Source: CAVWSM01 sp963757805 (GTDB lineage: Bacteria > Actinomycetota > Actinomycetes > Jiangellales > Jiangellaceae). Taken from it: a DNA stretch of 64,000 nucleotides. Position numbers and translations under genes: made by a program. Below the pieces are notes generated by a model. It saw only the letters and a list, made by a program, of their open reading frames with translations, had not been told where the DNA came from and did not search any database. The DNA is taken from positions 1,054,001 through 1,118,000 of the forward strand of contig CAVWSM010000006.1 in assembly GCA_963757805.1 (NCBI GenBank), written 5' to 3'. Positions within the stretch are counted from its first letter, which is position 1; each line of letters starts with the position of its first letter. Shown here piece by piece: positions 53,468-63,797 of the stretch.

Positions 53468-54420
53468 TCAGCCAGGGTTTTCGAACTGGAACTGCACGCG
53501 GACCGACTCGTCGAACGGCACCACCAGCGTCGTACCACTCCTCGACCACTGGTTCGGCACCAGGAACATCCGCTCGCCGCCCTCGATGAGCAGCCGCAGC
53601 TGCCGGTAGCGGTACCGGAACTCCTGCCCCTCCTCGGGCGGCAGCTCCGTCTCCTCGATCACCGGATCGTGCACGTAGAGCCGTTCTTTGGTGTCGAGGA
53701 TGACCAAGGGCAGCTCCTTGAACCTGTCCGCCATCCGCACTGCCTGCCCCCGCCCCGACCATTCCGCCAGGGTCGCCGTCGCCCAGAAGATGCTGCCTGC
53801 AATGACACCCAGGACGAGGATCGTCGACAGCCGTCGCAGCCACACGCCTTGCTGGTCCTCGTCATCGCGGCCGGGATTGTCGTCGTGCGGCTGAGACAGG
53901 GCGAGGACGTGCCGGCCGTACGCGAGGAGCGCGATCCCCACGCCGAGGCCCACCGGGGTCACCAGGTCGTACGCGTCCCAGTCGCCCAACGCCGGGAAGA
54001 TGACGACTAGGACGGCCACACTGCCGAGGAGTAGACCTCCGACGACAGCGGTCGCCCAGGCGCTGCGCCGAATCGCTTCGGTGAGTCGCCGGTCGCGCCG
54101 GCGCAGGCTCGAGCGCACCCACATGTGCAACCAGACCCCGAGCGCCCCAGGAGCAGCAGGCCGACGAGCGGCACGAGAAGCGGCTGCGGGCTGCGCATGA
54201 CGTAGTCGCGCGTGCCCAGTCCCACCGTGTCGACATCAACACCGAAGAATTCGTACGTGGCGCGCGTCGACGCGTACCCGAAGTAGAACAGCAGGGCGGA
54301 CAGCAGCGTGACCGGAGCGACGATGCTGGCGCCAAGACTGATCCATCGCTCGATGGGCGGGTCGTCCGGACTCCTTGGCCATGCCGGGTCAGCCTGTCTG
54401 TTGTGCAGACGGCGAGGCAT
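53468..54420 (-). pseudogene. Membrane protein of unknown function, single frameshift
   Basis: The first 95 residues (IERWISLGASIVAPVTLLSA, LLFYFGYASTRATYEFFGVD, LLVPLVGLLLLG) hold two membrane helices. Near 54150 a run of four G appears to contain one base too many, after which ALGVWLHMWVRSSLRRRDRR, AVVGGLLLGSVAVLVVIFPA and a third and fourth helix follow in the next frame. The end is a soluble domain (LYVHDPVIEETELPPEEGQE, GGERMFLVPNQWSRSGTTLV). Joined length is about 317 residues. I recognise no family. Confidence 0.65.
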
Positions 54421-54490
54421 TCGGGTCGGGGCTGGGCGTGGACTCAGTTCCTCGTCAGGCGAGGCGTTCTCGTCCGGCGACGCGTCCTCG

Positions 54491-55113
54491 TCAGGGCTGG
54501 GCGAGTCGTCGCTGTCGGGTCGACTCCTCGGCGGTCAGTGCCAGCGAGCTCTGCCACGTCACCGCTGTGCCACCTGCAGGCGGATCCGCCTCGAGCTTCT
54601 CGCAGAACGGGCCCTTTCGGTCCCAGCAGGTCGCCCGGAACGACAGCGTGACGGCCCCGACGAACACCCCCGAGTCGGGGTTCCAGATCGACGCCCAACA
54701 CGACAGACTCCCAGTGTGCCGGCCGGGAACACGTACCCCTCGCAGTGTGCCGGTGGAGATGAGCACAGGCTGTCGTCATGGACGAAGGCGTCACCCGGGC
54801 CGACCGCGACACCGACGACACGGGCCTCGAATGGGAACTCGTCGGAGGCGACGATTCGCACGCAGTGGCCGAGTCCGTCGATGGAGAAGATCTGCGAGTC
54901 GCCGGGTCCGATGGACGGGCCTGCGATCTGGACCACTGGGTTCGCGTCGGGCTCTTGCGGTTCCTCAGTCTCCGTGCCCTCGGGCACCGGCACCGTGAAG
55001 GTCTCTTCGGTATCCGCGGCGGGGGTGACCGCGGCGTCGTCCAGGCTCACGCCTCCACCGCAGGCAGCGGCGAGCAGGACCAATGCCACCCCGAACAACC
55101 TGACCGAACGCAT
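54491..55113 (-). pseudogene. Secreted lipoprotein, frameshifted
   Basis: MRSVRLFGVALVLLAAACGG is a signal peptide with lipobox LAAAC (Cys 16), so the protein would be anchored to the membrane outside. A low-complexity acidic stretch (TPAADTEETFTVPVPEGTET) leads to a beta-rich domain with Cys (DGLGHCVRIVASDEFPFEAR, DDSLCSSPPAHCEGYVF). At about 54725 the frame slips and SLSCWASIWNPDSGVFVGAV, TLSFRATCWDRKGPFCEKLE finishes it. Four or more Cys in the outer part may form disulfides. Family unknown. Confidence 0.7.
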
Positions 55114-55222
55114 TGCGATCGCCACCAAGAACGTTGGATCGCTCGGTTGAGCCGATCTATCGCAGGGAAGAGCAACCTGGCCACTGCGCAGATACGCCGA
55201 CGTTGGCCCATAACGAGGACTA

Positions 55223-55280
55223 CCCCCGCACTGCTAGGGCTACCGGCCTAGTGGTGCGGGGGATCTCCTGCTGAACGTGG

Positions 55281-55286
<6 letters not shown>
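55223..55286 (-). repeat. Dispersed palindromic repeat, copy B
   Basis: Read on the minus strand: GAATGACCACGTTCAGCAGG, then CCCCCGCACCACTAGGCCGG, TAGCCCT and GTGCGGGGG. It is the second copy of the unit at 36715-36778. Its first bases include the pepN stop codon (TGA at 55281-55283). CCCCGCAC and GTGCGGGG pair as an 8-bp stem. The shared internal ACTAGGCCGG and end bases show that the two copies are related rather than coincidental terminators. Confidence 0.8.
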
Positions 55287-57908
<2,622 letters not shown>

Positions 57909-58008
57909 GGGACGCATCCTGACAGACGCCACCCGCTGGGGGTACATCAATGCGGCGGATGCCCCACCGTCCCGCCCGCCCGACTTGGCGGCTGCGAGAC
58001 TGGCGGCC

Positions 58009-58491
58009 ATGCGCATCCACGTCGGGGCCGACCATGCCGCCTTCGAGGCCAAGAACGCGCTCGTCGAGGCTCTCCGCGGCGACGGTCACGAGGTCGTCGA
58101 CCACGGGGCCTTCGAGTACGACCCGGAGGACGACTACCCGGCGTTTTGCCTGCGCGCGGCCGAGGCGGTCGTGGCCGACGCGGGCAGCCTCGGCGTGGTG
58201 CTTGGCGGCTCAGGTAACGGTGAGCAGATCGCCGCCAACAAGGTCGCCGGCATCCGCGCGGCGCTCGCGTGGAACGACGACACGGCGCGCCTGGCCCGGC
58301 AGCACAACGACGCCAACGTCGTATCGGTCGGGGCTCGCCAGCACGCTGCGGACGAGGTGTTGCGGCTTGTGCGCTTGTTCCTCGCCACGCCGTTCAGTGA
58401 TGAGGAACGACACATCCGCCGGATCGCGCAGCTGGCCCGCTACGAGGAGGCGGGGGAGCTGCCGCCGCTGACGTCGTCGACCACGGGCTGA
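58009..58491 (+). CDS. rpiB: Ribose-5-phosphate isomerase B
   Basis: A 160-residue RpiB of the pentose-phosphate pathway. RIHVGADHAAFEAKNALVEA is the N-terminus, VVLGGSGNGEQIAANKVAGI the active loop, and ARQHNDANVVSVGARQHAAD the phosphate site. The catalytic Cys of E. coli RpiB is absent; E72 in GSGNGEQ is in place, as reported for the mycobacterial enzyme. The ATG at 58009 follows GCGGCC; it is divergent from pepN with about 100 bases between. The 3' end overlaps a small minus-strand gene by 52 bases. Confidence 0.95.
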   Translation: MRIHVGADHAAFEAKNALVEALRGDGHEVVDHGAFEYDPEDDYPAFCLRAAEAVVADAGSLGVVLGGSGNGEQIAANKVAGIRAALAWNDDTARLARQHNDANVVSVGARQHAADEVLRLVRLFLATPFSDEERHIRRIAQLARYEEAGELPPLTSSTTG

Positions 58492-58646
58492 GCCGCCCGC
58501 TGCGTCGGCACCTTCCCGACGCGGGCCAGGGCCTCGGCCACGTCGCGTGGTGTCGGACGGGAGACGTCTCGGGCGCGGGTGGCCCGATCGGTGCCGACCG
58601 CCGACGCGGTCGGGCTGCGGGGTTCCGTTCGCTCCGGCTGGGTCAT
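58440..58646 (-). CDS. Small basic/disordered protein, unknown
   Basis: A 68-residue frame with a strong ribosome-binding site (GGGAGGAAATCGC just before ATG 58646). The sequence (TQPERTEPRSPTASAVGTDR, SRPTPRDVAEALARVGKVPT) is rich in R, T, P and A, and has one likely helix at DVAEALARVG. It has no recognisable domain. The end overlaps the rpiB 3' end on the other strand. The clear Shine-Dalgarno is the main reason to call it; function unknown. Confidence 0.5.
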   Translation of the reverse strand: MTQPERTEPRSPTASAVGTDRATRARDVSRPTPRDVAEALARVGKVPTQRAAQPVVDDVSGGSSPASS

Positions 58647-58776
58647 TGCGATTTCCTCCCGGAGTGGCACGTGCCTGATCAATCCACGATCCACGACCTT
58701 GGCGCAGAGCTCAACCCGTGGGTGCCCGATCCGGGTTACCTTTGCCGGATTCGCCCCAACGATTAGGGTCCACCAC

Positions 58777-59874
58777 ATGATCACTAGCCGGTCCCGGCGC
58801 GGACGCCGCTGGACCCGCGTGGGGCGGCTGCTGACCTCCGAGCCGGTGATCCTCGTCGCGCTCTGCGTGGCGGTTGTGCTGATCACGGTTGGCGCGGTGG
58901 CCTCGGAGCAGATTCTCCCGATATCTGCGCTCGTGCTGCCCCTGCTGCTGGGTGGGCTCTGGTTGCGACCACAGGCCTACATCGCGCTCATGGTCGTGGT
59001 GGCGGCAGCGCTGGTCGTGATCGCCGTCGCCCTGCCGTTCAACAGCCCGCGGTTCTTCGCCTACGTGGTCGTCGTGATCACGGGCGTGCTGCTGTTCAGC
59101 TCGACGCGATCGCGCGCGCGCCTCGGGGTGACGGGACTGCGGGGCGAGACGATGCTCGTCGACCTGCGGGATCGGCTGACCGCCCAGGGCGAGGTCCCGC
59201 CGCTGCCGCGTGCGTGGCAGGTCGACGTGGCGCACGAGCCCGCCTTCCGCGGCCAGTTCTCCGGTGACTTCATCGTGGCAACCAAGGCACCGGAGAGCGA
59301 CCACTTCGAGCTCGTGCTCGTGGATGTGTCGGGCAAGGGAGTGGCTGCTGGAACTCGAGCCCTCATGCTCTCCGGCGCTTTTGGCGGTCTTCTCGGCGCG
59401 TTGCAGCCCGCCGATTTCTTTCCCGCCGCCAATGAATACCTGCTGCGGCGCGACTGGGGCGAGGGTTTCGCCACCGCGGTCCACGTGGCGCTCGACCTGC
59501 GCACCGGGGCGTACGAAGTGCGCACGGCGGGCCACCCGCCGCCCGTGCGCTACCGGGCCGCCTCGGGCCGCTGGACCCCGCTCGAGACGACAGGCGGGCT
59601 GCTGGGTGTCATGCCGTCCGGGGCGCACGTCGCTGCCGTCGGCGAGCTCGAGCCGGGCGACGCGCTGGTGCTCTTCACCGACGGGCTCGTCGAGGTGGCC
59701 GGTCGAGACATGTCGGAGGGCATCGACCGGATGCTTGGGCAGGCGGAGCGGCTGGTCACGCAGGACGGTCGGCTGACGGCCAAGAGGCTGCTTCGGGCGG
59801 CATCCCGCAGCGCCGAGGACGACCAGGCACTCGTGCTTATCCGCCGCCTGGAGCTTGGTCCCTGGTCACTCTGA
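58777..59874 (+). CDS. SpoIIE/PP2C-family membrane serine phosphatase
   Basis: A 365-residue phosphatase. The N-terminal 115 residues contain about three membrane helices (ILVALCVAVVLITVGAVASE, ILPISALVLPLLLGGLWLRP, ALMVVVAAALVVIAVALPFN, FFAYVVVVITGVLLFSSTR). The cytoplasmic PP2C domain shows FSGDFIVATKA, VLVDVSGKGVAAG, AVHVALDLRTGAYEVRTAGH and VLFTDGLVEVAG, the metal and catalytic motifs of SpoIIE/RsbU enzymes. It would dephosphorylate an anti-sigma-factor antagonist. The ATG is at 58777. No partner sigma-regulator gene is next to it. Confidence 0.9.
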   Translation: MITSRSRRGRRWTRVGRLLTSEPVILVALCVAVVLITVGAVASEQILPISALVLPLLLGGLWLRPQAYIALMVVVAAALVVIAVALPFNSPRFFAYVVVVITGVLLFSSTRSRARLGVTGLRGETMLVDLRDRLTAQGEVPPLPRAWQVDVAHEPAFRGQFSGDFIVATKAPESDHFELVLVDVSGKGVAAGTRALMLSGAFGGLLGALQPADFFPAANEYLLRRDWGEGFATAVHVALDLRTGAYEVRTAGHPPPVRYRAASGRWTPLETTGGLLGVMPSGAHVAAVGELEPGDALVLFTDGLVEVAGRDMSEGIDRMLGQAERLVTQDGRLTAKRLLRAASRSAEDDQALVLIRRLELGPWSL

Positions 59875-59961
59875 CGGTTTCGTCCCCTTGTTCGTGGCCC
59901 GCGTCGTGACACGATGAGAGCAGGCAGTGGAGCCACCGTGACCGCACGCCGGAGGCGCACC

Positions 59962-60693
59962 ATGAAGCCCACTTCGCCAGGCCCCGTCGCCGCGTCGCTC
60001 GAGCGAGTCGTGCTCGACGCGCACGCACAGATTCGTGTCTTGATGGACGCCGCGCGTGCGGCATCGCCACAGGTCGACGATCCGCGCCGCGCCACACCGG
60101 CGTGTGATCAGCTGATCGCGCTGCTCAGCCAGCACCTCGCCGCGGTCGAGGACGTCGTCTACGCGACTGCCCGCCACCGGCTGCCGGACGGTCGGCACCG
60201 GGTCGCCCAGGAGGCACATGTCACGCGCGAGCTCGAGCGGTACGTGCACCTGCTGCTCGGCTCCTACTACGGCGATGGCCAGGCGCGCGGCGTCGACCGG
60301 GCCGAGATCTGGGACGAGCTGCAGGCGCTGTTCGACGAGCATGCGGCGGGCGAGCGTCGCCTGCTGGCCGATCTCACACTCTCGGCCGAGGTCGAGATCT
60401 CGCGCGTCATGGACTTCGAGGCCGCAGTCGAGCGTGCGCCAACTCGCCCGCATCCGTTCATCAAGCACTCCGGCCGCCTGGCCCGCTGGGAGCACCGCAT
60501 GTGGGCGGCCGCGGACCGTGCGCTCGACGAGATGGACAACCGGGCAGTCCCGCACAAGCACCGGGAGCCGGCGGATCCGACCACGCCATGGTCCCGGTAT
60601 CTGCTGGGAGCTTCGGCTGCGCCGCCGGCTGCGACCAGCCGCCTGCGCATCCATCCGTTGCCCGAACAGCCCTCGGAGCCGACCCGCGACTGA
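59962..60693 (+). CDS. Haemerythrin-like domain protein
   Basis: A 243-residue protein whose first 125 residues form a haemerythrin-like four-helix bundle: VVLDAHAQIRVLMDAARAAS, QLIALLSQHLAAVEDVVYAT, AHVTRELERYVHLLLGSYYG, LQALFDEHAAGERRLLADLT. The His and Glu residues could bind a di-iron site for O2, NO or metal sensing. The C-terminal 110 residues (PHPFIKHSGRLARWEHRMWA to the end) are helical and charged. The ATG at 59962 has GGAGGCGCACC upstream; an earlier ATG at 59914 is less likely. It may be co-transcribed with the phosphatase. Confidence 0.8.
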   Translation: MKPTSPGPVAASLERVVLDAHAQIRVLMDAARAASPQVDDPRRATPACDQLIALLSQHLAAVEDVVYATARHRLPDGRHRVAQEAHVTRELERYVHLLLGSYYGDGQARGVDRAEIWDELQALFDEHAAGERRLLADLTLSAEVEISRVMDFEAAVERAPTRPHPFIKHSGRLARWEHRMWAAADRALDEMDNRAVPHKHREPADPTTPWSRYLLGASAAPPAATSRLRIHPLPEQPSEPTRD

Positions 60694-60712
60694 CTCCCGG
60701 CGGCTCGGCTGG

Positions 60713-60784
60713 CGGCTTCGCGCCCTACCTCCGCGCCAACGCCTCGAAAACGCTCGCGAGACGCGGACCTAGGGCGCGAAGCCG
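60713..60784. terminator. Long bidirectional terminator hairpin
   Basis: The arms 60713-60735 and 60762-60784 pair over 23 positions with a single two-base mismatch (CGGCTTCGCGCCCTA on one side, TAGGGCGCGAAGCCG on the other, then TCCGCG/CGCGGA). The loop is about 26 bases. It lies between the converging haemerythrin-like and PadR genes and can end both transcripts. The stem is unusually long for this window. Confidence 0.85.
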
Positions 60785-60812
60785 CGCTGGACGGGTCCAG
60801 CCGGCGTCCGGG

Positions 60813-61484
60813 TCAGGCCTCGTTGGTCTCCTCGTCGGCGAGCAGCCGGTAGAGCGCGCGCCGCGTGTCGGCAAGCTGTTGCCCGGCGCGCTCGATGAGT
60901 GCCTTGTCGCCGGTGTGCAGCACCTGCATATAGGCCATCGCGATCTGCGCGAGCTGCGCCTTGGCGTCGAACGCCGCGGTCGGGAACGACTCGCTCACCG
61001 CGTCCCAGGGCGCCGTGACCTCGTCCTGGTGCTCCGCGACGTACGTACGTCCTTCGTCTGTGAGCTCATAGACCTTGCGCCCACCCTGTTGGCCGACCCG
61101 GACGAGGCCCTCGTCCTCGAGCTGTTGCAGTGCGGGGTAGACCGAGCCGGGACTCGGCCGCCAGACGCCGTGGCTGCGACGGGTGATCTCCTGGATGATC
61201 TGGTAGCCGTGCATCGGCTCCTCGCCGAGGAGTGCGAGCGCGGCCGCGCGGACATCACCGCGGCGCGCGCCTCCGCGGCGTCCACCGCGCGGGTCGAACG
61301 GGAACCCCGGGAAGAGGAATCCGAACCCCTGCCGGCCGAAGTGCCCCCAGTCGCCGTGGCCGCGCCCCGGGCCGCCCCAGCCGTGGCCGCTGTCGTCCCT
61401 GCCCATCCGAGCGCCGGCGCTGCGGGCCGACCGGCGCCGCCACGGACCCTCCCAGGGCAGCTGTGCAGCAGAGCTGTCGTTCAT
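60813..61484 (-). CDS. PadR-family transcriptional regulator
   Basis: A 223-residue regulator. Residues 1-75 are a Gly/Arg/Phe-rich low-complexity leader (GRGHGDWGHFGRQGFGFLFP). Then the PadR winged helix: VRAAALALLGEEPMHGYQII, QEITRRSHGVWRPSPGSVYP, ALQQLEDEGLVRVGQQGGRK and VYELTDEGRTYVAEHQDEV. A C-terminal dimerisation helix follows. It is convergent with the haemerythrin-like gene. The promoter side contains nested TATCG repeats, so autoregulation is likely. The ligand is unknown. Confidence 0.92.
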   Translation of the reverse strand: MNDSSAAQLPWEGPWRRRSARSAGARMGRDDSGHGWGGPGRGHGDWGHFGRQGFGFLFPGFPFDPRGGRRGGARRGDVRAAALALLGEEPMHGYQIIQEITRRSHGVWRPSPGSVYPALQQLEDEGLVRVGQQGGRKVYELTDEGRTYVAEHQDEVTAPWDAVSESFPTAAFDAKAQLAQIAMAYMQVLHTGDKALIERAGQQLADTRRALYRLLADEETNEA

Positions 61485-61515
61485 CGCGTTTGGTCCTCCT
61501 CGATCGTTCCGTGCT

Positions 61516-61531
61516 TATCGCCGATATATCG
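61516..61531 (-). promoter_or_regulatory. Nested palindromes upstream of padR
   Basis: TATCG-C-CGATA (61516-61526) overlaps CGATATATCG (61522-61531). These AT-rich inverted repeats, 32-47 bases before the PadR start, resemble the ATAT-containing operators bound by PadR dimers. The position would block transcription from the padR promoter. Inference from spacing and symmetry. Confidence 0.55.
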
Positions 61532-61815
61532 AGACCGTACGCCGGATGAGGTCGTGTTGGCAACGGTGAATGGGTACGCGGACAGCGAAAGCCGACCCCG
61601 ATGTCGAGGCCGGCTTGTCGAAAGGTGCGGGCGAGCGGGTGACGAATCGATCCCGCATGGACGGCTGTTGCGTGGCTCAGGTGCCCGAATGCGAGGCCCC
61701 GGCCCTCGCTGTTGCTGCGAGAGTTTGCGAGCGGTCTCTGCGGGTACCGGGAGCGAATGGCTTGAGCCCCTGACGACATCGTCCGAGGCGTCATGAGGAC
61801 GAAGGAGACACCGAT
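61532..61815. other. Intergenic region before the coiled-coil gene
   Basis: About 284 bases with no recognisable gene; a short frame at 61570-61773 has no family and no ribosome-binding site. The stretch contains the promoter of the coiled-coil gene, with a GGAGA site at about 61805. Nothing else stands out. Confidence 0.4.
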
Positions 61816-62760
61816 ATGCCCAAACAAAACGCCGCAACCAGGATTGCGAAGGCATGGGGTGTGGGGGTCAAGGAGTTGCCGCGGAACACGACCTGGCTCT
61901 TGTCGAAGGCGATGACACCGCTGGAAGCGACCAAGGACGTCGCGGGCAATGTCACCCAGTCGGCGGGCAGCAGCCTGGCGGACATGGCACGCCAGGCAGG
62001 GGCCTCGGTGATGGACGTGCTTCCAGTAGGTGACTCCATCGAACATCGACTCCAAAGGGCCAGAGCCGCGGCCGATGAAGCTCAGCAGGCTGAGGAGCAG
62101 GCAGTGCGCGAGGCCGAGGAGGCGAAGGCGCGAAGCGACGAGGCACGTCAGGTTGCCGAGCGGTGTCGCGCGTACGTGCGAGAGGTCGAACGCCAGCAGG
62201 CCCAAGAGGTCGACGAGAAGGTCGCTGAGGCGCGGCACGAGGCCGATGCGCGGGTTGAGCGAGCGCGTGCGGCGGCTCAGGCGGACGCCGACAAGGTGGT
62301 GCAACGGGCGAAGTCGGAGGCGGATGATCGCGTCACCAAGGCCCGCGAAGAGGCAGAAGCGGCGCAGTCGAAGGCGAAGCAGTCGATGGGTGAGGCGACG
62401 GCCAGTCTGGCGGAAGCACGACGGCTGGCCGATGAGGCCACCCAGGCCACGAAGGCGGCCGCCGAGGAGGCTCATCTGCAGGCGGCCCAGCTGACCGCGG
62501 ACGCCGAGCGTGAGGCCAGGAGCGCGGATGAACGTGTTGCCGCGGCTGAACAAGTCCGTTCGCGCGCTGCCAACTCTCACCCGCGAGCATCCCGTGATCG
62601 GAACGGGCGGAGCCGGACTGCCGAGGTGCTCAAGGAAATGACCCGGGCGGACCTGCTTGAGCTCGCCATGGCCGAAGACATCAAGGGCAGGACGGCCATG
62701 AGCAAGGCCGAACTGGTGACCGCGCTCAAGCGGTCAGCCCGCGCCAGCCAACGACGATAA
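61816..62760 (+). CDS. Long coiled-coil protein with Rho-N/SAP-like C-terminus
   Basis: A 314-residue protein. A short N-terminal region (IAKAWGVGVKELPRNTTWLL, SAGSSLADMARQAGASVMDV) is followed by about 170 residues of uninterrupted alpha-helix rich in A, E, R and D (EHRLQRARAAADEAQQAEEQ through RSADERVAAAEQVRSRAANS), clearly a coiled coil. The end, TRADLLELAMAEDIKGRTAM then SKAELVTALKRSA, matches a Rho-N or SAP-like domain that binds nucleic acid. It heads a three-gene operon with two small proteins. It could link DNA or the envelope; unknown. Confidence 0.8.
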   Translation: MPKQNAATRIAKAWGVGVKELPRNTTWLLSKAMTPLEATKDVAGNVTQSAGSSLADMARQAGASVMDVLPVGDSIEHRLQRARAAADEAQQAEEQAVREAEEAKARSDEARQVAERCRAYVREVERQQAQEVDEKVAEARHEADARVERARAAAQADADKVVQRAKSEADDRVTKAREEAEAAQSKAKQSMGEATASLAEARRLADEATQATKAAAEEAHLQAAQLTADAEREARSADERVAAAEQVRSRAANSHPRASRDRNGRSRTAEVLKEMTRADLLELAMAEDIKGRTAMSKAELVTALKRSARASQRR

Positions 62761-62779
62761 CCGGGAGTCGAGGACGATC

Positions 62780-62959
62780 ATGGGTCTGTTTCACAGGAAG
62801 AGTCGGTGGGAGCGGCTTATCGAGCCGATCGCCATCGGAGTGACGAGCGCCACCCATCGGGGCGCCGTACGGAGCGGCCTCGCGGCCGCAGGTGCTGCGG
62901 TAGGCGTGAGTGTCGCAAGCGCTGTGGTCTCGGCGGTGCGGCGGCGGGACAAGAAGTGA
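62780..62959 (+). CDS. Small protein with one hydrophobic helix, unknown
   Basis: A 59-residue frame from ATG 62780 to TGA 62957-62959. The basic start GLFHRKSRWERLIEPIAIGV is followed by an Ala/Val-rich helix (SGLAAAGAAVGVSVASAVVS) and a basic end (AVRRRDKK). The gene lies 19 bases after the coiled-coil gene and overlaps the next gene by four bases (GTGA), so it is translationally coupled. It may be a short membrane protein. It has no recognisable family. Confidence 0.65.
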   Translation: MGLFHRKSRWERLIEPIAIGVTSATHRGAVRSGLAAAGAAVGVSVASAVVSAVRRRDKK

Positions 62960-63153
62960 AGCTGCGCAGCCTCGCGCTGTTCGGTGCGGGGTACGTGCTG
63001 GGCGCCAAGGCAGGACGTGAACGCTATGCGCAGATTGTCGAGGCGGCACAGAAGGCATCGCAGCGGTTCGACGAGCGCAGACGACAACCAGCCAAGTCTT
63101 CTCAGGACATGGCCGACATCGACAGCTTCTTGGCGGAGCCGGGCGGAGAGTAG
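62956..63153 (+). CDS. YtxH-like small protein
   Basis: A 65-residue protein from GTG 62956, which overlaps the previous stop. It starts KLRSLALFGAGYVLGAKAGR, a short hydrophobic helix ending in GAKAGRERY, a pattern common to small actinobacterial proteins of the YtxH-like type. The rest is polar and helical (ERYAQIVEAAQKASQRFDER). The third gene of the coiled-coil operon, probably membrane-associated. Function unknown. Confidence 0.75.
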   Translation: MKLRSLALFGAGYVLGAKAGRERYAQIVEAAQKASQRFDERRRQPAKSSQDMADIDSFLAEPGGE

Positions 63154-63503
63154 GTCCCTATCGGGCGGCGCGGTTGTGCGCACGGCGCTCGTCGCTCGTC
63201 TCCTTGGGATCCGGCTGCTGACCGTCGAAGGATCGGTGCTGCTCATGCCGCAGTCGTTTGGCAGGCCTGCGGACCACCCAACGCCGCCGCGTACGCCGCC
63301 ATCGCGTCACGAACCGAACGCCATCACGACTGGAGTCCGGCCACTCGGGCGCAGGCCCACTCGGAGCCAGCTCGACGCAGGTATCGGCGCGAGACTCGGC
63401 GCATCGGCTCGGCTTCTCGACGAGAGCGTCGAGGACTTGCGTGCACTCGACCACGGATCATGAAGGCAGCGGAACGGCCGCTGACCTGGCGCTTTGTGCA
63501 GCG
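63154..63503. other. Gene-free spacer before tRNA-Gly
   Basis: About 350 bases. Frames open on both strands but none reads as a protein and none has a convincing start context. It separates the small-protein operon from the tRNA and trigger-factor block. No hairpin or repeat of note was seen. Confidence 0.45.
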
Positions 63504-63574
63504 AGCGGGTGACGGGAATCGAACCCGCATGACCAGCTTGGAAGGCTGGGGCTCTACCATTGAGCTACACCCGC
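63504..63574 (-). tRNA. tRNA-Gly (TCC anticodon)
   Basis: On the minus strand the cloverleaf starts GCGGGTGTAGCTC and ends CACCCGC with discriminator T. The anticodon arm CCAGC-CTTCCAA-GCTGG gives TCC. The T-arm GGTTCGATTCCC is normal. CCA is not encoded. It stands back to back with the tRNA-Pro on the other strand. Confidence 0.95.
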
Positions 63575-63649
63575 GTGGGCGTCGACGAGCGAACCGCCCC
63601 GGCCGGTAAGGGTACGGCATCGCAATCGTCTAGACTGACGCAGGCGCCG

Positions 63650-63725
63650 CGGGGCGTAGCGTAGTGGCTAGCGCACCTGCTTTGGGTGCAGGAGATCGGG
63701 AGTTCGAGTCTCCCCGCCCCGACCA
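63650..63725 (+). tRNA. tRNA-Pro (TGG anticodon)
   Basis: The cloverleaf starts CGGGGCGTAGCG and ends CGCCCCG with discriminator A and an encoded CCA. The anticodon arm CCTGC-TTTGGGT-GCAGG gives TGG. The C1-G72 start pair is typical of bacterial proline tRNA. It lies 72 bases upstream of the trigger-factor gene, an arrangement common in actinobacteria. Confidence 0.95.
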
Positions 63726-63797
63726 GCCAAAACCGTACGAGGTCCGACGCCGCGTGCGGTCTTCGTACCTCCACACCCGCCACAGGAGAACGTCAGC

